61,869 nucleotides of DNA. Source: Xanthoparmelia taractica. Taxonomy: Eukaryota > Ascomycota > Lecanoromycetes > Lecanorales > Parmeliaceae. Both the position numbers and the translations under genes were made by a program. This document shows, in pieces, positions 12,126-25,946 of the stretch. The DNA is taken from positions 1 to 61,869 of the forward strand of contig JANQBS010000230.1 of assembly GCA_033085395.1 (NCBI GenBank), read 5' to 3'. Below the pieces are notes generated by a model, which saw only the letters and a list, made by a program, of their open reading frames with translations, searched no databases and was not told the origin of the DNA. Within the stretch, counting starts at the first letter, position 1. Each line of letters begins with the position of its first letter.

Positions 12126-15100
12126 ATGAATCCACAAAATGGCAACGGCTGGCCACCCGTGCCAGGAGGTGGGGCGCCTTCAATGAACAATGAACATGCA
12201 CTAGGGCAGCAAAGACAACCTGGAACATTCGGGTGAGTTCTGTCCTTGTACTTGGCGAACGACGTCGCCGTGCCAATGTAGATCTTCTCGGCGTCCGTTA
12301 ACCTCTGGTTCAAATTTTCACTGATTGTGTTATCCTTAGAGCAAGCCAGCCTCAGACCCTGCATCAAGGCCCCCCACCACAGATGAATGGGTCTCTGTTA
12401 CAACAAGCTGGTACGTCCACATAACAGAGGAAACACTCCGGTTCATATGTCAAGTTATTGGAGCACTTCCTGACAGCTTCCATCCAGGGCCATTCTTTTC
12501 AGGTCAGCCAAATGGTCACAGTCTTCCGAACACTCAAAGTGTGCCTCCCGTAGCGTCCTTACAGTCTGCTCGTGGACCACCTATTCCTCAACAGCAGCAG
12601 TCACCTCCAGGCATATCACACCACCCAGTTCAGACTCCAGGTTACGCATTGCCCACACTTGGTCCCTCACTGCAACAGCAGCAGTCTCCTCAAGCTGCTA
12701 TTACTATGGAAAGAGAACTTGAGAGGGAACGGCTCGCGGAGCACCAGAAGCAGCAAGAATTAGCGCAGCGGCGATATGACGAGGATACTGAAATATTACA
12801 CCAGCAACAACGCGAACAAATGCACCGTGAGCAACTGCAACAACGGGAGCAACAACAGCGCGAACAACATCAATCACCTCACGAGAATCATACTGGCGCA
12901 ATCCCAATCCAACAGCCTGTGGCTTCGAGGGTCCCAGCGACTTTACACGGGCCAAATGGTATCTTAAATGATCAACACCCTGGCGTAAGTGCAGCACCAT
13001 CTCAGCCTCTAGCTGCGCTAGGGGCTCCAAGTGGACCAGGCAATGTATATGGTAACGGAGTGCAAGCGCAGAACGACAACTCTTTGCGACCATTCGCTCA
13101 GCAAGTAACGCAAGGTCTCCCGCCTCAGCAACCACTGGGATTCAATAATACTGCGACTCCTCAACAGCTGCCTGCGGGAATCGGCGCCTTATCGCAAGGG
13201 CAGCAGCCTATCTTGAACGACGCATTGAGCTACCTAGACCAGGTTAAGGTCCGATTTGTACATCAGCCTGAAGTGTATAATCAGTTTCTTGATATCATGA
13301 AAGATTTCAAGAGCCAGGCGATTGATACCCCGGGCGTGATTGATCGAGTCTCGTCTTTGTTCGCTGGTCATCCGGAGCTGATACAAGGCTTCAATACATT
13401 TTTACCACCTGGGTACAGAATAGAATGTGGAACGAGAGACGATCCTAACGCCATTCGGGTGACGACTCCGATGGGAACCACAGTGTCCCAGATGCCGTCT
13501 GTCCAGAACCGCGTCAACGGGGTAGCAAATGGTGCTTCAACAATAGAGAGCTCTCGACAGACGATCTATGCAGATGGTCCGCAGGCAAACAGCGAATGGG
13601 CGGCCTCACAGCATGAAGAAGATGGCCTAGGTACAGCGCTCTCAATCGCGCGTTCTGGAGGACATCCCTTGTTCGCTGGTCAGGCCAGTATGGGTAGCGA
13701 AACAGGAACGACTTATGGAGGAGATGACCAAGGGGAGGCCGCACTGATCGCACATCAGCAAGAACAACGGGGCGTGTCCCATTTGTCGAATGCGGTGTCA
13801 GCAGTTGCGACAAATGGGACTCAAGGGAGACATCCAATAGCCCAGATCTCTCCCGGCGGAGGTCAAGGGACCGGTCTTGGTCAGGCTGCTATTGGACTGA
13901 ATAACCCAGCGTTGACTCCGAGCAGCCAGCTGGGCTTTGAAAAGAGAGGCCCTGTTGAATTCAACCATGCTATCGGATATGTTAACAAGATTAAGGTAAG
14001 CGCGTGTGGACCCAACCAGCGTAACAGCTTGTTGACTGATGATGGGTGACAGAACCGCTTTGCCACACAACCTGAAATCTACAAGCAGTTTTTAGAGATC
14101 CTTCAGACATATCAAAGAGAGTCCAAGCCGATTCAGGACGTGTACGCACAGGTAACCCAACTGTTCAGCTCTGCTCCAGACCTACTGGAAGACTTTAAAC
14201 AATTCCTCCCAGAGTCAGCAGCGCAAGCGAAAGCGCAAGCAGCTGCGAAGCAAGCCTCTGAAGACGCAGCCATGCTCAGTAATGTACGCGGCGATTCTGG
14301 CTTTGGCACTGGATTGCAACAGGCTCAAGTGCAAACGCCAAGACCTGACATCAAGATGCCGCCGGTTGGCAATTTCGCACCTCCATCAGCGACTAAAGAA
14401 AACAAAAAGAGACGCGGAGGGCCTGGATCGCAAATGACCGGCGGTGCAGCAGCCATCGACACTGGAGCTGGGTCCAGTGGGTTGAATAATAGGAACAGTG
14501 GTGCGCGAGGAAATGCGAATAAGGTGAGTACCTGTTTGTTGTGTTACTAAAAAAGCCCCATCCTCTCTTTACTTGTACTGTCGGCCAACATGAAAAATTA
14601 TTCCGCAATACGAAAATTCAGAGCAGATGATGCCTTCATCTTCCAAGATCCTGCAGCCGTCTTTGCATCTTCGAATTGCATCCATCGACGGCCTTCGCAC
14701 CTCTCCATCTAATTCCTTCATTGTTATCCTCGCAACCCCCAAGCGACGCCCTTGATCTGACTCATTGTTTGGGGATGCTTTTTTGCCCCCAAAAAACGAG
14801 AGACCACTCCGCAACTGACCACCCTTGTGTACAGCGCGCAAAATTTGATCAAGCCAAACCTACCGCTCCCGAAATACCTCCAGTATCACCAACGCTTGTC
14901 CCGAGCCTCCCAACAGCCATGCCTCCTTCCAAGGACCTTAGCGATACCATAGACCAGATCGGCTTTTTTGACCGTGTCAGGAAATTCATTGGCGACAAGA
15001 AGACGTATAACGAATTCCTCAAGCTCTGCAACCTTTTTACGCAAGACCTTATTGACAAGAATAATCTTGTGCACAAAGTTCACGGGTTCATTGGCGGCAA

Positions 15101-17562
15101 CGCCGATTTGATGAATTACTTCAAGAACTTCATTCGGTACGACGGACGCGACGAGATCATCGAGAATAGACCCAAGATTCCGGGCGACAAGGTTGTTCTG
15201 AGCAACTGCCGCGGTCTAGGTCCCAGCTATCGAATGCTTCCCAAGCGAGAACGCTTGAGGGTCTGCAGTGGACGAGACGAGCTGTGTCAGCAAGTACTAA
15301 ACGATGAGTGGGCCTCTCATCCTACTTGGGCTTCTGAAGATTCAGGTTTCATCGCGCATCGCAAGAATGTATTCGAGGAAGCTTTACACCGCATCGAGGA
15401 GGAGCGTCATGACTACGACATCAACATCGAAGCCTGTTCGAGGACAATTCAGCTATTGGAACCAATAGCACAGCAGCTGAGTATGATGGCTCCTGATGAG
15501 AGGTCCACGTTTGTCTTACCCCGTGGTATTGGTGGACAAAGCGAGACCATATACCAGCGTGTTATCAAGAAGATTTACGATAGAGAGCGTGGATGCAAAG
15601 TCATCGACGACATGTTCCGGAGACCAGACGCTGTTGTTCCGGTACTTCTTGGAAGACTCAAGATGAAATGCGAAGAATGGAAGGCAAGCCAGCGGGAGTG
15701 GGAGAAGGTCTGGCGAGAGCAGACAAACAAGATATTCTGGAGGAGCTTGGATCACCAGGGCATCATTGGGAAAGCTGCGGACAAACGTCAATTCCAGGCC
15801 AAAAACCTTCAAGCCGAGATTCACGTCAAATGGGAGGAGCAGCGACGCCAACGCATTGCTCCTTGGAACTCGGTGCCGAGCTTCCAATATAGATTCTCCT
15901 TTGAAGACCTCGATGTCGTCCATGATGCCAGTCACCTCATTCTAACCCAGCTTCAATACGGTCCTATCGGCAATGAAACGGATAAGTCAAGGCTTGAAAC
16001 ATTTATCAAAACCTTTATTCCAACATTCTTCGGCATCGACCGCGATTCTTTCCAGGCCAGGATGAGTGACATATACGACACGACACCGTCAAACGAAGAG
16101 GTTGATGATGAGACTGGTACGATTGAAGACTCGGGGATTGCACGAGGTCGAAAAGCAACCAGTGGAAGAAAGTCAAATCTCCTACGCGGCGTCCTCGAGC
16201 GTGGCCGACCTGGTCAAAACCAAGACAGTGTTTTAGAGAGCAAAGAAACTACACCTGATGTGTCCAACGACGAGGAGACTCCAGCATCGACAGGCACCCC
16301 GACAGACAGACCTGCTCGCGTAGACGAAACCGAATATCGCTGGTTGAATGTCCCCTCCACTGGCGATAAATCGAAAGACTACAATGTGCCTTACAAACGT
16401 GATGACTTCAATCTCTACGCAAGTCTCAACATATATTGCTTCATGAGAATGTTCGACACTCTGTATCAAAGGCTATGTAACATCAAGCTCAATGAGAAGC
16501 AAGTGCAGGATGACGTTCAGCGGTCAACGATGGCCAAAGCTGCCACCGATCTGCGCATGGTGGAAAAGGCACCCAGCGACTATTTTTCCGATGTCAGTCC
16601 TTCGGCAAACTATTACGCCCAGACGGTCAGCATGTTCGAGGAAGTAATGAAGTCAGAGCTGGATCTCTCTCAACTGGAAGAGGTGCTGCGCCGCTTCTAC
16701 ATAGGGAGCGGTTGGCAGCTGTACCACTTCGATAGACTGCTTTCGGCACTTGTAAGATTTGCACTTCAAATCCTCGTCAGCGACAACAAAGACAAGAGCC
16801 TTGACATTATCAACCTCTTCTACAAAGATCGCAAGGAGGACGAGACGACTCACAACACGGAATTGACCTACCGAAAGCGAGTTCAGGGGCTTGTAAGAGA
16901 GGGCGATATGTTTCGTATCCGCTACGTAGGTTTTTACTCCTTCGAATTCAGGAATCCTGCTAATGTTAGTTCAGAATCGTATATCTAGGCAGGTACTCGT
17001 CTCTCTCTTCAAAAGAGAGGAGAAGACGTACCAGGCCGACGAACTCGCCGTCCATCAACGCTGGTCCTACTACATTTCCACCTTCTCCATGCGCGATCAG
17101 ACCGAAGGGGTCAAGTTGTCGGATATACAGCTTCCGTTTTTGAAACGCAATCTGCCCCCTATGCTGGCAGACGAAGAAGAGTACAACAATACGTATGGCA
17201 TCCCACAGTGGAACCAGGATGGCTTGGTCATTATGATCCAGCCACCAGCGCATCCCCCAAACTCTCCTCGTGCTTACAAGTTACTGTACGAAGAGTACAC
17301 ATCCGACTGGTGGGTGCACAACAGCTCCGTTAGAAAGCGGGGACTAGGAGCGTACGCAGAGGTGAGGAAGGAAAGAAAAGAGAAATTCAACGCGATATTC
17401 GGGGAGAAGGGAACGCTCATCACGGAAAATTCGGGCACCGAGCTCGACAAAGAGACGGAAGAGTTCAACCGCTGGATCCGCGATGGACCTCCTGCTCAGC
17501 CGCGACCTGAAGGTGGCGTGGATGGGGCTCATGATGGTGATGAGGTTATGGGTGGTACTTGA
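12126..17562 (+). CDS. SIN3: SIN3 transcriptional corepressor
   Basis: Exons 12126-12232, 12340-12410, 12503-13995, 14053-14523, 14835-16925 and 16975-17562, giving 1606 aa. Sin3 is the scaffold of the Rpd3 histone deacetylase complex. The N-terminus is Gln/Pro-rich with a charged ERE/HREQ coiled-coil-like stretch. PAH1 lies at about 297-365 (LSYLDQVKVRF...VYNQFLDIMKDF), PAH2 at about 548-618 (split by an intron after VNKIK) and PAH3 at about 755-805. The HDAC-interacting region starts near 840 (PSYRMLPKRER...LNDEWASHPTWASEDSGF) and the conserved C-terminal Sin3 domain runs from about 1230 to 1500. The fourth intron (311 bp) is much longer than the others and partly open in frame. The last intron (49 bp) restores the conserved junction RIRY-NRISRQVL. 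Confidence 0.95.
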
Positions 17563-18540
17563 ACGAACATACTGGCATCGAACGAGGTGTTGCGGCGTTT
17601 AGAGGAGCATTCGTGCTTGGGAAAACAACGCTGAGCCCACGCGGCAGAAGCAGGGATCGCATTGGCGAGTATCGATTCATTTCACAAGCATCGGCAATCA
17701 TTTTTTTCAATACCTTTCGAAAGTTCCTTCCCATACGATGTCTACACAGATGTCTATTCAACCCGTGTAATCACAAAGTCCTATTTAGAAGAAGAAGAAG
17801 AAGAATCCATTCCGCTTTGCTAATCGCACAGCCCGTCTTGTCCTGCCAGGTATATTTCCCATGCAGTAGCACTACTACGTTAAGTTTACACTTCCCTGCT
17901 TGAAAAGATCTTGGGGGGGCACGCAAACATGAGCCCGGCGACATGTGAAACATCCATCTCCCTGCCTCCTACGCACCGCTTATCTTTTTCTTTTCCCTTA
18001 CTCGACCTTACTTGAGCTGCGCGTGAGAGAGAGGGGGGGCCAGCGAGCGAGCGAGCGAGCGGGGGTTGTGGTTGCGGTCGAGATGAGGTGATGTGTTCGT
18101 TGGTCTTAGGTTGAGGTTAGAGAGGGAGGGTGAGAGTGAGAGTGAGGGTGAGAGTGAGAGTAGAGGGAGAGGGAGAGGGAGAGGGAGAGGGTGAGGGTGA
18201 GGGTGAGGGTGAGGGAGAGGGAGAGGGAGAGTGATGTAGTATACCTTGTGCAATGGGATGGAGGGGTGGGGTTGTTGGATGCGGCGTTGGAGTGAAGGGA
18301 ATGTACTTGGTGGGGGAGGTCCAGAGAAGGATGGGGGTTGGTTTGTGGGGTGGCTGATGGGGAAAGGAGGCCGAGGAGGTGAGTGAGAAGTGAGAGCGTT
18401 TATGGAAAAAATGTGGCTTCTCATTGGCATTAGTATGAACGCGCTAGCTATAGCCTCTTATTCTATCGATAATATCAACACGGGACTTCATCTTCGTCAT
18501 GACTTTTATCATTGCTCCTACAGTCTTCATTTTCCGACAT
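17563..18540. other. Convergent 3' region of SIN3 and myosin
   Basis: This gap holds the 3' ends of two genes running towards each other. It contains an AAG microsatellite near 17791, a GCGA repeat near 18043-18060 and a long G-rich repeat (listed separately). No gene is supported. Confidence 0.6.
18122..18232 (+). repeat. G-rich simple repeat (GAGGGA/GAGGGT)n
   Basis: About 110 bases of purine-rich hexanucleotide-like repeats with more than a dozen GGG runs spaced by 3-base loops. This meets the usual motif for intramolecular G-quadruplexes on the plus strand. It is not the TTAGGG telomere repeat. Confidence 0.9.
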
Positions 18541-21500
18541 CTACCAGTCGTCATCCTCCTCCTTTCGCCCTTGCATACTCATCTGCCTCGCCCTCAACGC
18601 CTCTGCCAAACCCCCTGCCAAACTCGGCGCCCTTCCACTATCTGGCCTCTCTGGAGTGGTCCCCCCACTCCCGCCATTAACTGTGCTCATGCTTACGGCA
18701 CTATCTCGGGGCGCAGGCGGTGGTGCTGGTTTCTTGCCGCCTCCAGGTCGTTTCGGTGGCGCAGGAGGCGTTGGTTTCGCTCTTGCCGCAGGAGCGCGGG
18801 AGGCGCTGCCATTCATGCCGTTTACGGATGCAGAGGGAGGCGGTGCAGGAACAGCGCGGGCGACAGGTTGGGGTGGAGCTGGCGGAGGAATGGGTCTGGG
18901 GTTATCTTCTGCTAGGTAGGCAGAGGGGACCCAGCCTTGAGAGGAGCCGTCGAGCTTTTTGGCGAGCCACCAGCCTGAGTAGATGATTAGTGAGTGTAGG
19001 GGACAGACTTAGTGAGTGGTAGGAACAAACCATTGTCCGCTTTCTGAAGAATTTCTATGACCTCGTCCTTCGTAATATGGTGGAGTTCGTTCTGGCTTTG
19101 ACCCGCAAATTCGTAGAGAGCTTTGTAGGTGTCTTTCTTGACAGCCGGAGGAGCAGCAGGTGGCGGTGGCGGTGGAGCTCGACCACTTGAGTCGCTTCTA
19201 CCATGGTTGAGACCGTTAACTGCAGCCGATGGTTGTGGAACAGCTCTTGGTTGAGAGGCAGCAGGTTCAGGTACCGATCGTACAGATGGTGTCTGAACGG
19301 GTGTAATTCTGGACTGTGATGGCTGTGATGGCATGGGCTGAGGCACGGGTCGTGCTGCTGCAGGCCGAGATGCCAGCTTCGAAGGCCCACCTCCAGGACC
19401 ACCTGGCCGCAATAGCTTCCCCTGAGTGATGGGCTTCCCAGCCTTCGGCTTTCCTTTTGGAGTTCGCCTTGAAACCGAGTTTGGAGGTTCGCCCTGGCCG
19501 GTGTGAATAGTACCACTCTTGTAAAGGTCGTCTCTTGGTACTGTTGGGTCTTTTACAACCTTGACTATTGACGGCTTCCCGGGCTTCTTGTTATATTCAA
19601 TCGACTCGGCAATCTTGAGGTTCAGGCCTCCAGGCATGATTCTTTTCAGATGTGTGAAAAATTCGGTCTTGAACACACAATTGATCAAAGGGTCTGGCTC
19701 TTGCGGTGAGCTGACACCTAGCGAGAACCAATCATCCTTTAGCGTCGAGGTGCTGACGAACTTGATAGCACCCAGAGGTATCGTCCGCTCGGAAGAGATT
19801 GTCAATTGCCGGTTTAGCATCTGGGATATAACAATGTAGACAGCTTTGCTAGTCTTTTATTCATCAGCTCAGGTCTCCTCAGAGGGTAAATGATCAAACT
19901 TACGAGAACCAGGTTTCTAGGACTCGGCTTACTTGATCTCCCGAACTTGGTGACAAGCAACTCGCATCGACACGAAAAGAGGACGTTTTCGTGGCCTGTA
20001 AAGCAAGTCAGTCCTTATCATATGTAAGTATCGGAGAACATGCTGACCACTAATATTGATGGACTTTCGAATTAATTCACCAAAGCCACCAGTATTAGCA
20101 ACTCCGAGATAATCACCAAGGTATCTTCGGGAGCCGATCAGACTGAATCGACGCCTTTCCTTTCGCCCCTGGAGAACATGGTTGGTGCCGTTATCTCTCA
20201 ATTGCTGGTATTCACCACCGCCGTTGATCCTTCGCCAGAATCTTTGAATGCGAATGGCACACTCGATGCGGTACCGCAGATAGTTTCTCCATGCTCTCTG
20301 GATGCGTATTGCCATATTGTGCCAATATCGATCTCGCATGTGCTCAAGCGCGAAAAGTGTTTCGGGAGTCTTGATGAAAGCTTTAGTAACACCCATTTGA
20401 TACTCTTCGGGTGGTATGCTCGTGTCCTTCAAAATCTGCTTTGTTCCCGAAAGAGCATCGCCTGTCCACGTGTAGTCACCGGCGTATGAGGTCTTAGGCG
20501 AGAGAAGGTAGAATCGCTCAACAAATTTGTCGAATGTCTGCCGATAAGCAAAGCCAGCCCTTCGTATACGGACATTCTCTTGCAGACCAAGGTACTTGAT
20601 CTGATGCATGACATTGCCAGTGTTGTATTCACTAGGGGATTTGTTGTCGTTGGGTTTAATTGTCCGGATATAAGATGGAGAGGCCTTCATCAGTGTTGCG
20701 ACGAGGTCATTCGCGGAGGCCTTGATCTTGTCACCCGCAGTTGGGGGGCGGCGCTTGTCATCTTGATTGACTTGGTGAGGAAACAGTGAGTGCACAAAGT
20801 TGTTGCTGCTCTCGCCAACAAGGTTGAGCAAATCCTTCAATAGATGGTCTTTGTTCTTGTCTGTCATACCTTCGATAGCGTAGTTGACATCACCAGCATA
20901 GTGCTTGATGACGAACTGCCCTTGCCTGGGCTGGAAGTGAGGATTTGAAGATAAAGCGTTTAACCTCTGCACAAAGGTCTGGTCTGCTGCTCCGGAGTCG
21001 GCATGAGCGGTTGCGCAGGCATCATTCAGGGCTGCAAACACGCCAGGCGGTCGTTTCTCCTCTATGAGCTCGCACACGATCTTGTTATCGAAGTAATTGA
21101 TGGGTGTCCATTGGATTTTCTCCCTTGCATACTCCTCTTGCTCGGTCTTGAGGGTAAGTTGAATGAAGATTTGCTGAAGCTTTTCGTTGACGTAGTTGAT
21201 GCAAAGCTGCTCAAAGCTGTTCTTTTCGAAGATCTCGAAACCATAGATATCCAGAATGCCTACAGAATTTGCGACAGATCCACGTGCCTTGAGCGACGCG
21301 TTGACTCTGTCAACGATCCAATCAAAGAGGTTGAAGTAGATGGCTTTCGCCAGAGCATCTCGTACGGCTGTCGCTTGTGTTGGGTTCAGGGGCACCTCAT
21401 ATACAGATCCCCGGCGACCACCACGACTAGTCTCCACAACTCGTAGGGTCAAAGCCTTATTGACATGCGCAGAGTCAACTTCTAGCAGGTATGCTACGAA

Positions 21501-22706
21501 GTCTACCACCGACTGGTCGGTGATTATTGCATTTCCATTATCGTCCTCCTGAAATGTGACATTCCCAATCCACAGGATGGTAGCCAACATCCGAAAAATA
21601 TTATCTTGCTCGCCTTGCGATAAGCCAATGACCTTCATAGCATTCAGGGTGTCCTTGAAATCTGCGCCATCATCTATTCCCTGTAAGTCAAAACATTTCG
21701 ACCGGCTGGTGTAGGAGTATGACTGCGGCTGTTGAACCCCGAAGATCTCTGTGCATCGTGTCAGCCACGTATGGTTACCTTCGAACTCTGTACCCTACCC
21801 CTATGGTTCGAAGACGCAGCCTTCGTGAATTGGTAGAAAATATGAAAATTCCGCTCATTCGTGATCTGTCCCACAACTCTTGACTTCTCCAGCAAATAGT
21901 TCGTAATGTTGGCCCCAACCGGTTCTCCCTGCGCATTGAATTGTAACTCCAAATACTTCCCAAATCGTGATGAATTATTATTCCTTAAAGTCTTCGCATT
22001 CCCAAAAGATTCGAGTAGCGGATTCGTAGCCAGGACCATGTCTTTAGTCTGTTGTATAGACGAATCGGTGCCTCCAGACACATTGGCGATGTACTGCATT
22101 ATCCGTTTCGCCGCCTCTGTCTTTCCTGCTCCCGACTCCCCAGAGATGATGACACACTGATTGTCTTTGTAGGCATTCATGTTATAGTAGGCTGATTCGG
22201 CGACTGCGAAGACGTGGGGAGGGACTTCGAGTCTGTTCTTGCCTCTGTAGGAATCGAGCACCGAGTCTGTGTAGATGCCCACTATCCATTGTTGGCTTCA
22301 CCTATCTCTTCTTGGAATTGCAGTGGAACTCACGGTCTCGGAAGGGATTGACAGATACCAGCACATGGCCAATGTATGTCTGCGATTCAAATCAGCACCC
22401 ACATATCCAATGGTGTGCCCGCCCAGCATACGTAGATTTCCGCATTCTCGAAGCGTTTCTTCAGATTGTCATTTATAGCCTCGTTCGATATCTTGCTGAT
22501 GAGTGTAAGATCTGAGACTCCGACCTCTTTCTTCTTGGTGCTCTCAAAGGCGGCCTTTCGAACTTGGGGCTTTCCCCCTCCGCTGCTGGCCGCCTGCGCA
22601 TTGCTAGTGTCTTTCTTGCGGCCGGCGCGCTTTGTTACTGCCTGTCAAAGCTCCAATCAGTCTTGGTCCTAGGCATTGGCACCTCAGAGAGCAATCCTCA
22701 TACCAT
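18541..22706 (-). CDS. MYO1: Class I myosin
   Basis: Exons (minus): 22706-22704, 22641-22432, 22379-22334, 22281-21799, 21748-20048, 19995-19904, 19853-19031 and 18974-18541, giving 1263 aa. It is an actin motor for endocytosis and polarised growth at cortical patches. The P-loop GESGAGKT is at about 134-141, followed by switch regions and the LDIYGFE motor segment. IQ motifs lie near 715-755 (IRIQRAWRNYLRYR). After them come the TH1 lipid-binding tail, an SH3 domain at about 1085-1140 (YKALYEFAGQ...GWWLAKKLDGSSQGWVPSAYL), a Pro/Ala-rich TH2 segment, and the acidic EEDDDW end that recruits Arp2/3. The first exon is only the ATG codon, followed by a 62-bp intron with a GTATGA donor. All other junctions match conserved myosin sequence, for example NPFRD-LGIYTD. 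Confidence 0.95.
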
Positions 22707-23514
22707 GGTGGTTTTCTTTGGGCTTTACGGTTCAGTTGAGTTGGCGCGTGCTTGAGAGGACGGGCATAGAAGCTTAGAAGAAGTATGCAATGAGCACTGG
22801 CATTCATACAAGAAGGGGTGCAGGCGCTGACAATAACTGCTTTTCTTCCAGGTCTGAATGTAGATCCACCTTATGTCTTTGAATGGACTTCCCTTAGCGG
22901 GCGAGAACCGGACTCGCTTGCAGCGGCTCAAAAATTCATAACCTCGCAGCCTCGTAATCAACTCCGCCACATCATTGGCAGTGGCGACGAGGCTGACACT
23001 TTGTGGTAATCAATCAGAATCTCAAAATTCTGTAATCTCGTTTCCTCATTATTGTTATTCATTTACACTGGTCGAGAAAGCTGATGGAGAGTTGTAATAT
23101 TATAGTCACGACCGCTCAGCCCGCTGATTTTGGATACTGTCAGCACGAAAACGAAAGATGTCTATTCTCTTTCGATTTCTTCTTTTCAACTCATGAATAG
23201 GTAGAACCTTTAGACTTACATATCATATATCCAAGTAGGTGAACATGTTGAGAAGAAGTCAGCCTCCCGGACTATGATTTTCTCTCCCAATTCGCCTACT
23301 AATCGACTCTTGCGCTCTGCGTGATAGAGAGACCAAGAGAAAAAAGAGACTAGGGGAGATGCATGGGTCATTTCACTGAGATGCGTGGATAAGTAGTTAA
23401 ACATTAATATCTATGAACAGTTTGTACAAAAATAGCAGTCTTGAGACCTAACAGCGCCATAGCTCCCTTTCAGACGCGCCGGAATGCCCCAATAATTAGA
23501 TGCTCCATTCTCCT
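22707..23514. other. Intergenic, myosin promoter and MFS 3' region
   Basis: No gene supported. A tRNA-like stretch at 22895-22972 was examined and rejected. The myosin 5' leader lies at the left end. Confidence 0.5.
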
Positions 23515-25386
23515 TTACTTCTCCGCGTCGGCAGTCGTCTTTGCACCCTGGAATCCCTGCTCCGTCTCTAGTGGACGATCCAGCTCGAGCCCTTTTATAA
23601 GGAAACTTGACAGGAGGGCCACACCCGCCAAAGCACACATCACAATCCACACAGATTTCAAAGAATCAGCGTAGCTCTGAATTAGTTGCATTCTTGCAGG
23701 CCCATGCTGCATCGTCTTTATAATTTGCACTAAGCCCGAGGCATCGCTTGAGTAGGCATTTGCCATGGGAGCGAGAAGCGGGTACGTCAAGAGCTTCTTC
23801 TTGAGCTGGTTCTGGAAGATCACACCACCAATAGCTACGCCTATTGCTTGGCCGAAGGCGCGGAAGAACGAAAACAAGGCGACAGCAAACGCGAGATCCT
23901 TATTTATGGTGGCTGCCTGGATCGAGAAGGCCATAGACGGGAAAAGAATGCCCATTCCCAACCCGCTAACGAGGTTGAGGAATACCCACTGGACTGTCGT
24001 CGTGTTCACATCAAGCAGGTAGAGGATACCAGTTCCAAGGGTGGTCAATACCCAGCCGGACCAAATAGCCCATCGGTAGCGGCCCGTTTTGGTGATCGCA
24101 AATCCTGTGACCATGGCCGCAGGAGCCACAGTAAATGTGGCTGGGAAAAGGCTTATACCCGCAATGATAGGGGTTTCGCCTTTGACGGCTTCGTAGTAGA
24201 GAGGCAAATAATAAAGATTGCACCAAAGGATCATGCCATGTAGCGTCGTTTCAAAGTAGCTTGCAGCTGCTGTTCTGTTCTTGAAGACGTCAAGCCTGAT
24301 GAGCGGCTCCGTGGCAACGTATTCTTCGAAGACTACGAAGACTACAATACCAATAATTCCGATGATGAGTGGAGCCAGAACTCGCCAGGAGTCCCAGGGG
24401 TAGGACACACCGCCCCATGTAATTGGAATCAGGAAACTGGTAGTGGACCCGATGAAAAGGACTGACCCTATCCAGTCCACCCTCCTGAGTTTGTCCGAGA
24501 GTGAGCTTACTCTGAAGGCCAGCACCAGGGTAAGAGGCACAAGGACAAGAGCAAGCCCGACGAACGGCAGGTTAATCCAGAAAATCCATCGCTAATCAAC
24601 AGTCAATCCAAGGCAATGTAACAGTATCAGGCATCGTTACCTACCCAAGACGCAGCTTGCGCAAAAGCGCCACCAACGATAGGACCAGTAACAGAGCCTA
24701 CGCTCCACATTCCGCTAATAATCCCGAACCACTGGCCCCGCTGCCTCAATGGCACCAAATCGGTGACCAGGATCTCGGTAAGGGCTATGAGGCCGCCACC
24801 TCCGACGCCCTGAAGGGATCTGCCGACAAGCAGTGGGCCGAACCCGTGCGCGGTCGCAGCAACAATGGCGCCAACGAGGAAAAAGACAAGAGCCGCGATG
24901 ACGAGGGGCTTTCGACCGAAGACGTGAGAGAGTTCGGCGAAACTCGGCTGAAAGACTGTGGAGCAGAGCAGGAAAGACGTGCCAGCCCAGAAAGCCTCGA
25001 TCGCGGTGCCATTCAGAGCGCGTGCCATGATCTGAGTATATAACCTTAGTCGCCGATCACCACAAGTAGCTGGGCTGCAGGGATAAAGAACATACGGGCA
25101 GAGCAACGGATAAGCTGGTCCCATCGAGAGCCACCATAAGTGTGATCACTGCCAACGTGCCAAAGGCGAGATATAACCTCGTTGTGGGCTTGAAATCTGC
25201 TTCGGGAACTGGTGGGATGTCCCTAGATTGAACTTGTTGCAGGGAATATGCCGATTTGACTTGATATAAGGAGGGCACTGCGGTCTGGTCTTGGTCATTC
25301 TCACGTTCCTCGGTATCTTGGTTGGACACAGTTATGGATGAAGGGGAAGAGAGGTCCCCTTGATCCTTTTCTGATACTAAAGCCAT
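23515..25386 (-). CDS. MFS drug:H+ antiporter (DHA2-type exporter)
   Basis: Exons (minus): 25386-25096, 25031-24645 and 24591-23515, giving 584 aa. The start is the ATG of MALVSEKDQ; upstream in-frame codons lack ATG. A ~75-residue polar cytoplasmic N-terminus precedes the first membrane segment (LYLAFGTLAVITLMVALDGT). Motif A-like GRKP follows SHVFGRKPLVIAALVFF. The antiporter motif C is visible as GPIVGGAFAQ. Enough hydrophobic segments are present for a 14-TM topology (last one SVWIVMCALAGVALLSSFLI). Family members export toxins, fungicides or metabolites with proton import. The substrate cannot be told, and no biosynthetic cluster surrounds it. The introns are 64 and 53 bp. Confidence 0.88.
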
Positions 25387-25946
25387 AGCGAAGATTTTAT
25401 ATTTCGCAGGGGATTGGTCATTCAAAGTAAGCAAATACGTTTTGGATCCATTGATGGGAAGCGAAGCTCGCTGAGGAGGAGACGTGTTTTATATGACCTG
25501 ACATTAGGCACCGAATGATCATGTATCTATCCGGCGAAAGCTTACGAGGTACTCCATGTGAGATTCACCCACCCTCGGGAGTCGCAATGATGTCTTGGCA
25601 TCCAGTTGTAAACTCAACACCTTAGGGTCGGAGACGGCAGAATAGTCTAGCCGACAACAGGAGAAGTCACAAAATCCTTTTACCGATGGGCCCAAAGTTC
25701 GTCCGACCAAAAGCTCAGATATTACTAACTGTTCTCGTGGCCGGAAGGTGAAGAGCGGGTTCCAAATTAGAAGAATGGCCTCAGCGTTCACCGCTGATTA
25801 TAAGCAAAGCTAGCACTGTCAGCAAACAGCATATGCGATGATGGTTAGTAATGCGCCAGCGTGCCAGAATTCATAAGCGACCTCTGGTTCCGGGTGTTTG
25901 GTCTTCGAGCGCTGGCCAGGTTAATATAGAATTGATCTGACTGTTA
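25387..25946. other. Intergenic, MFS promoter
   Basis: About 560 bases between two minus-strand genes. No coding or RNA feature recognised. Confidence 0.5.
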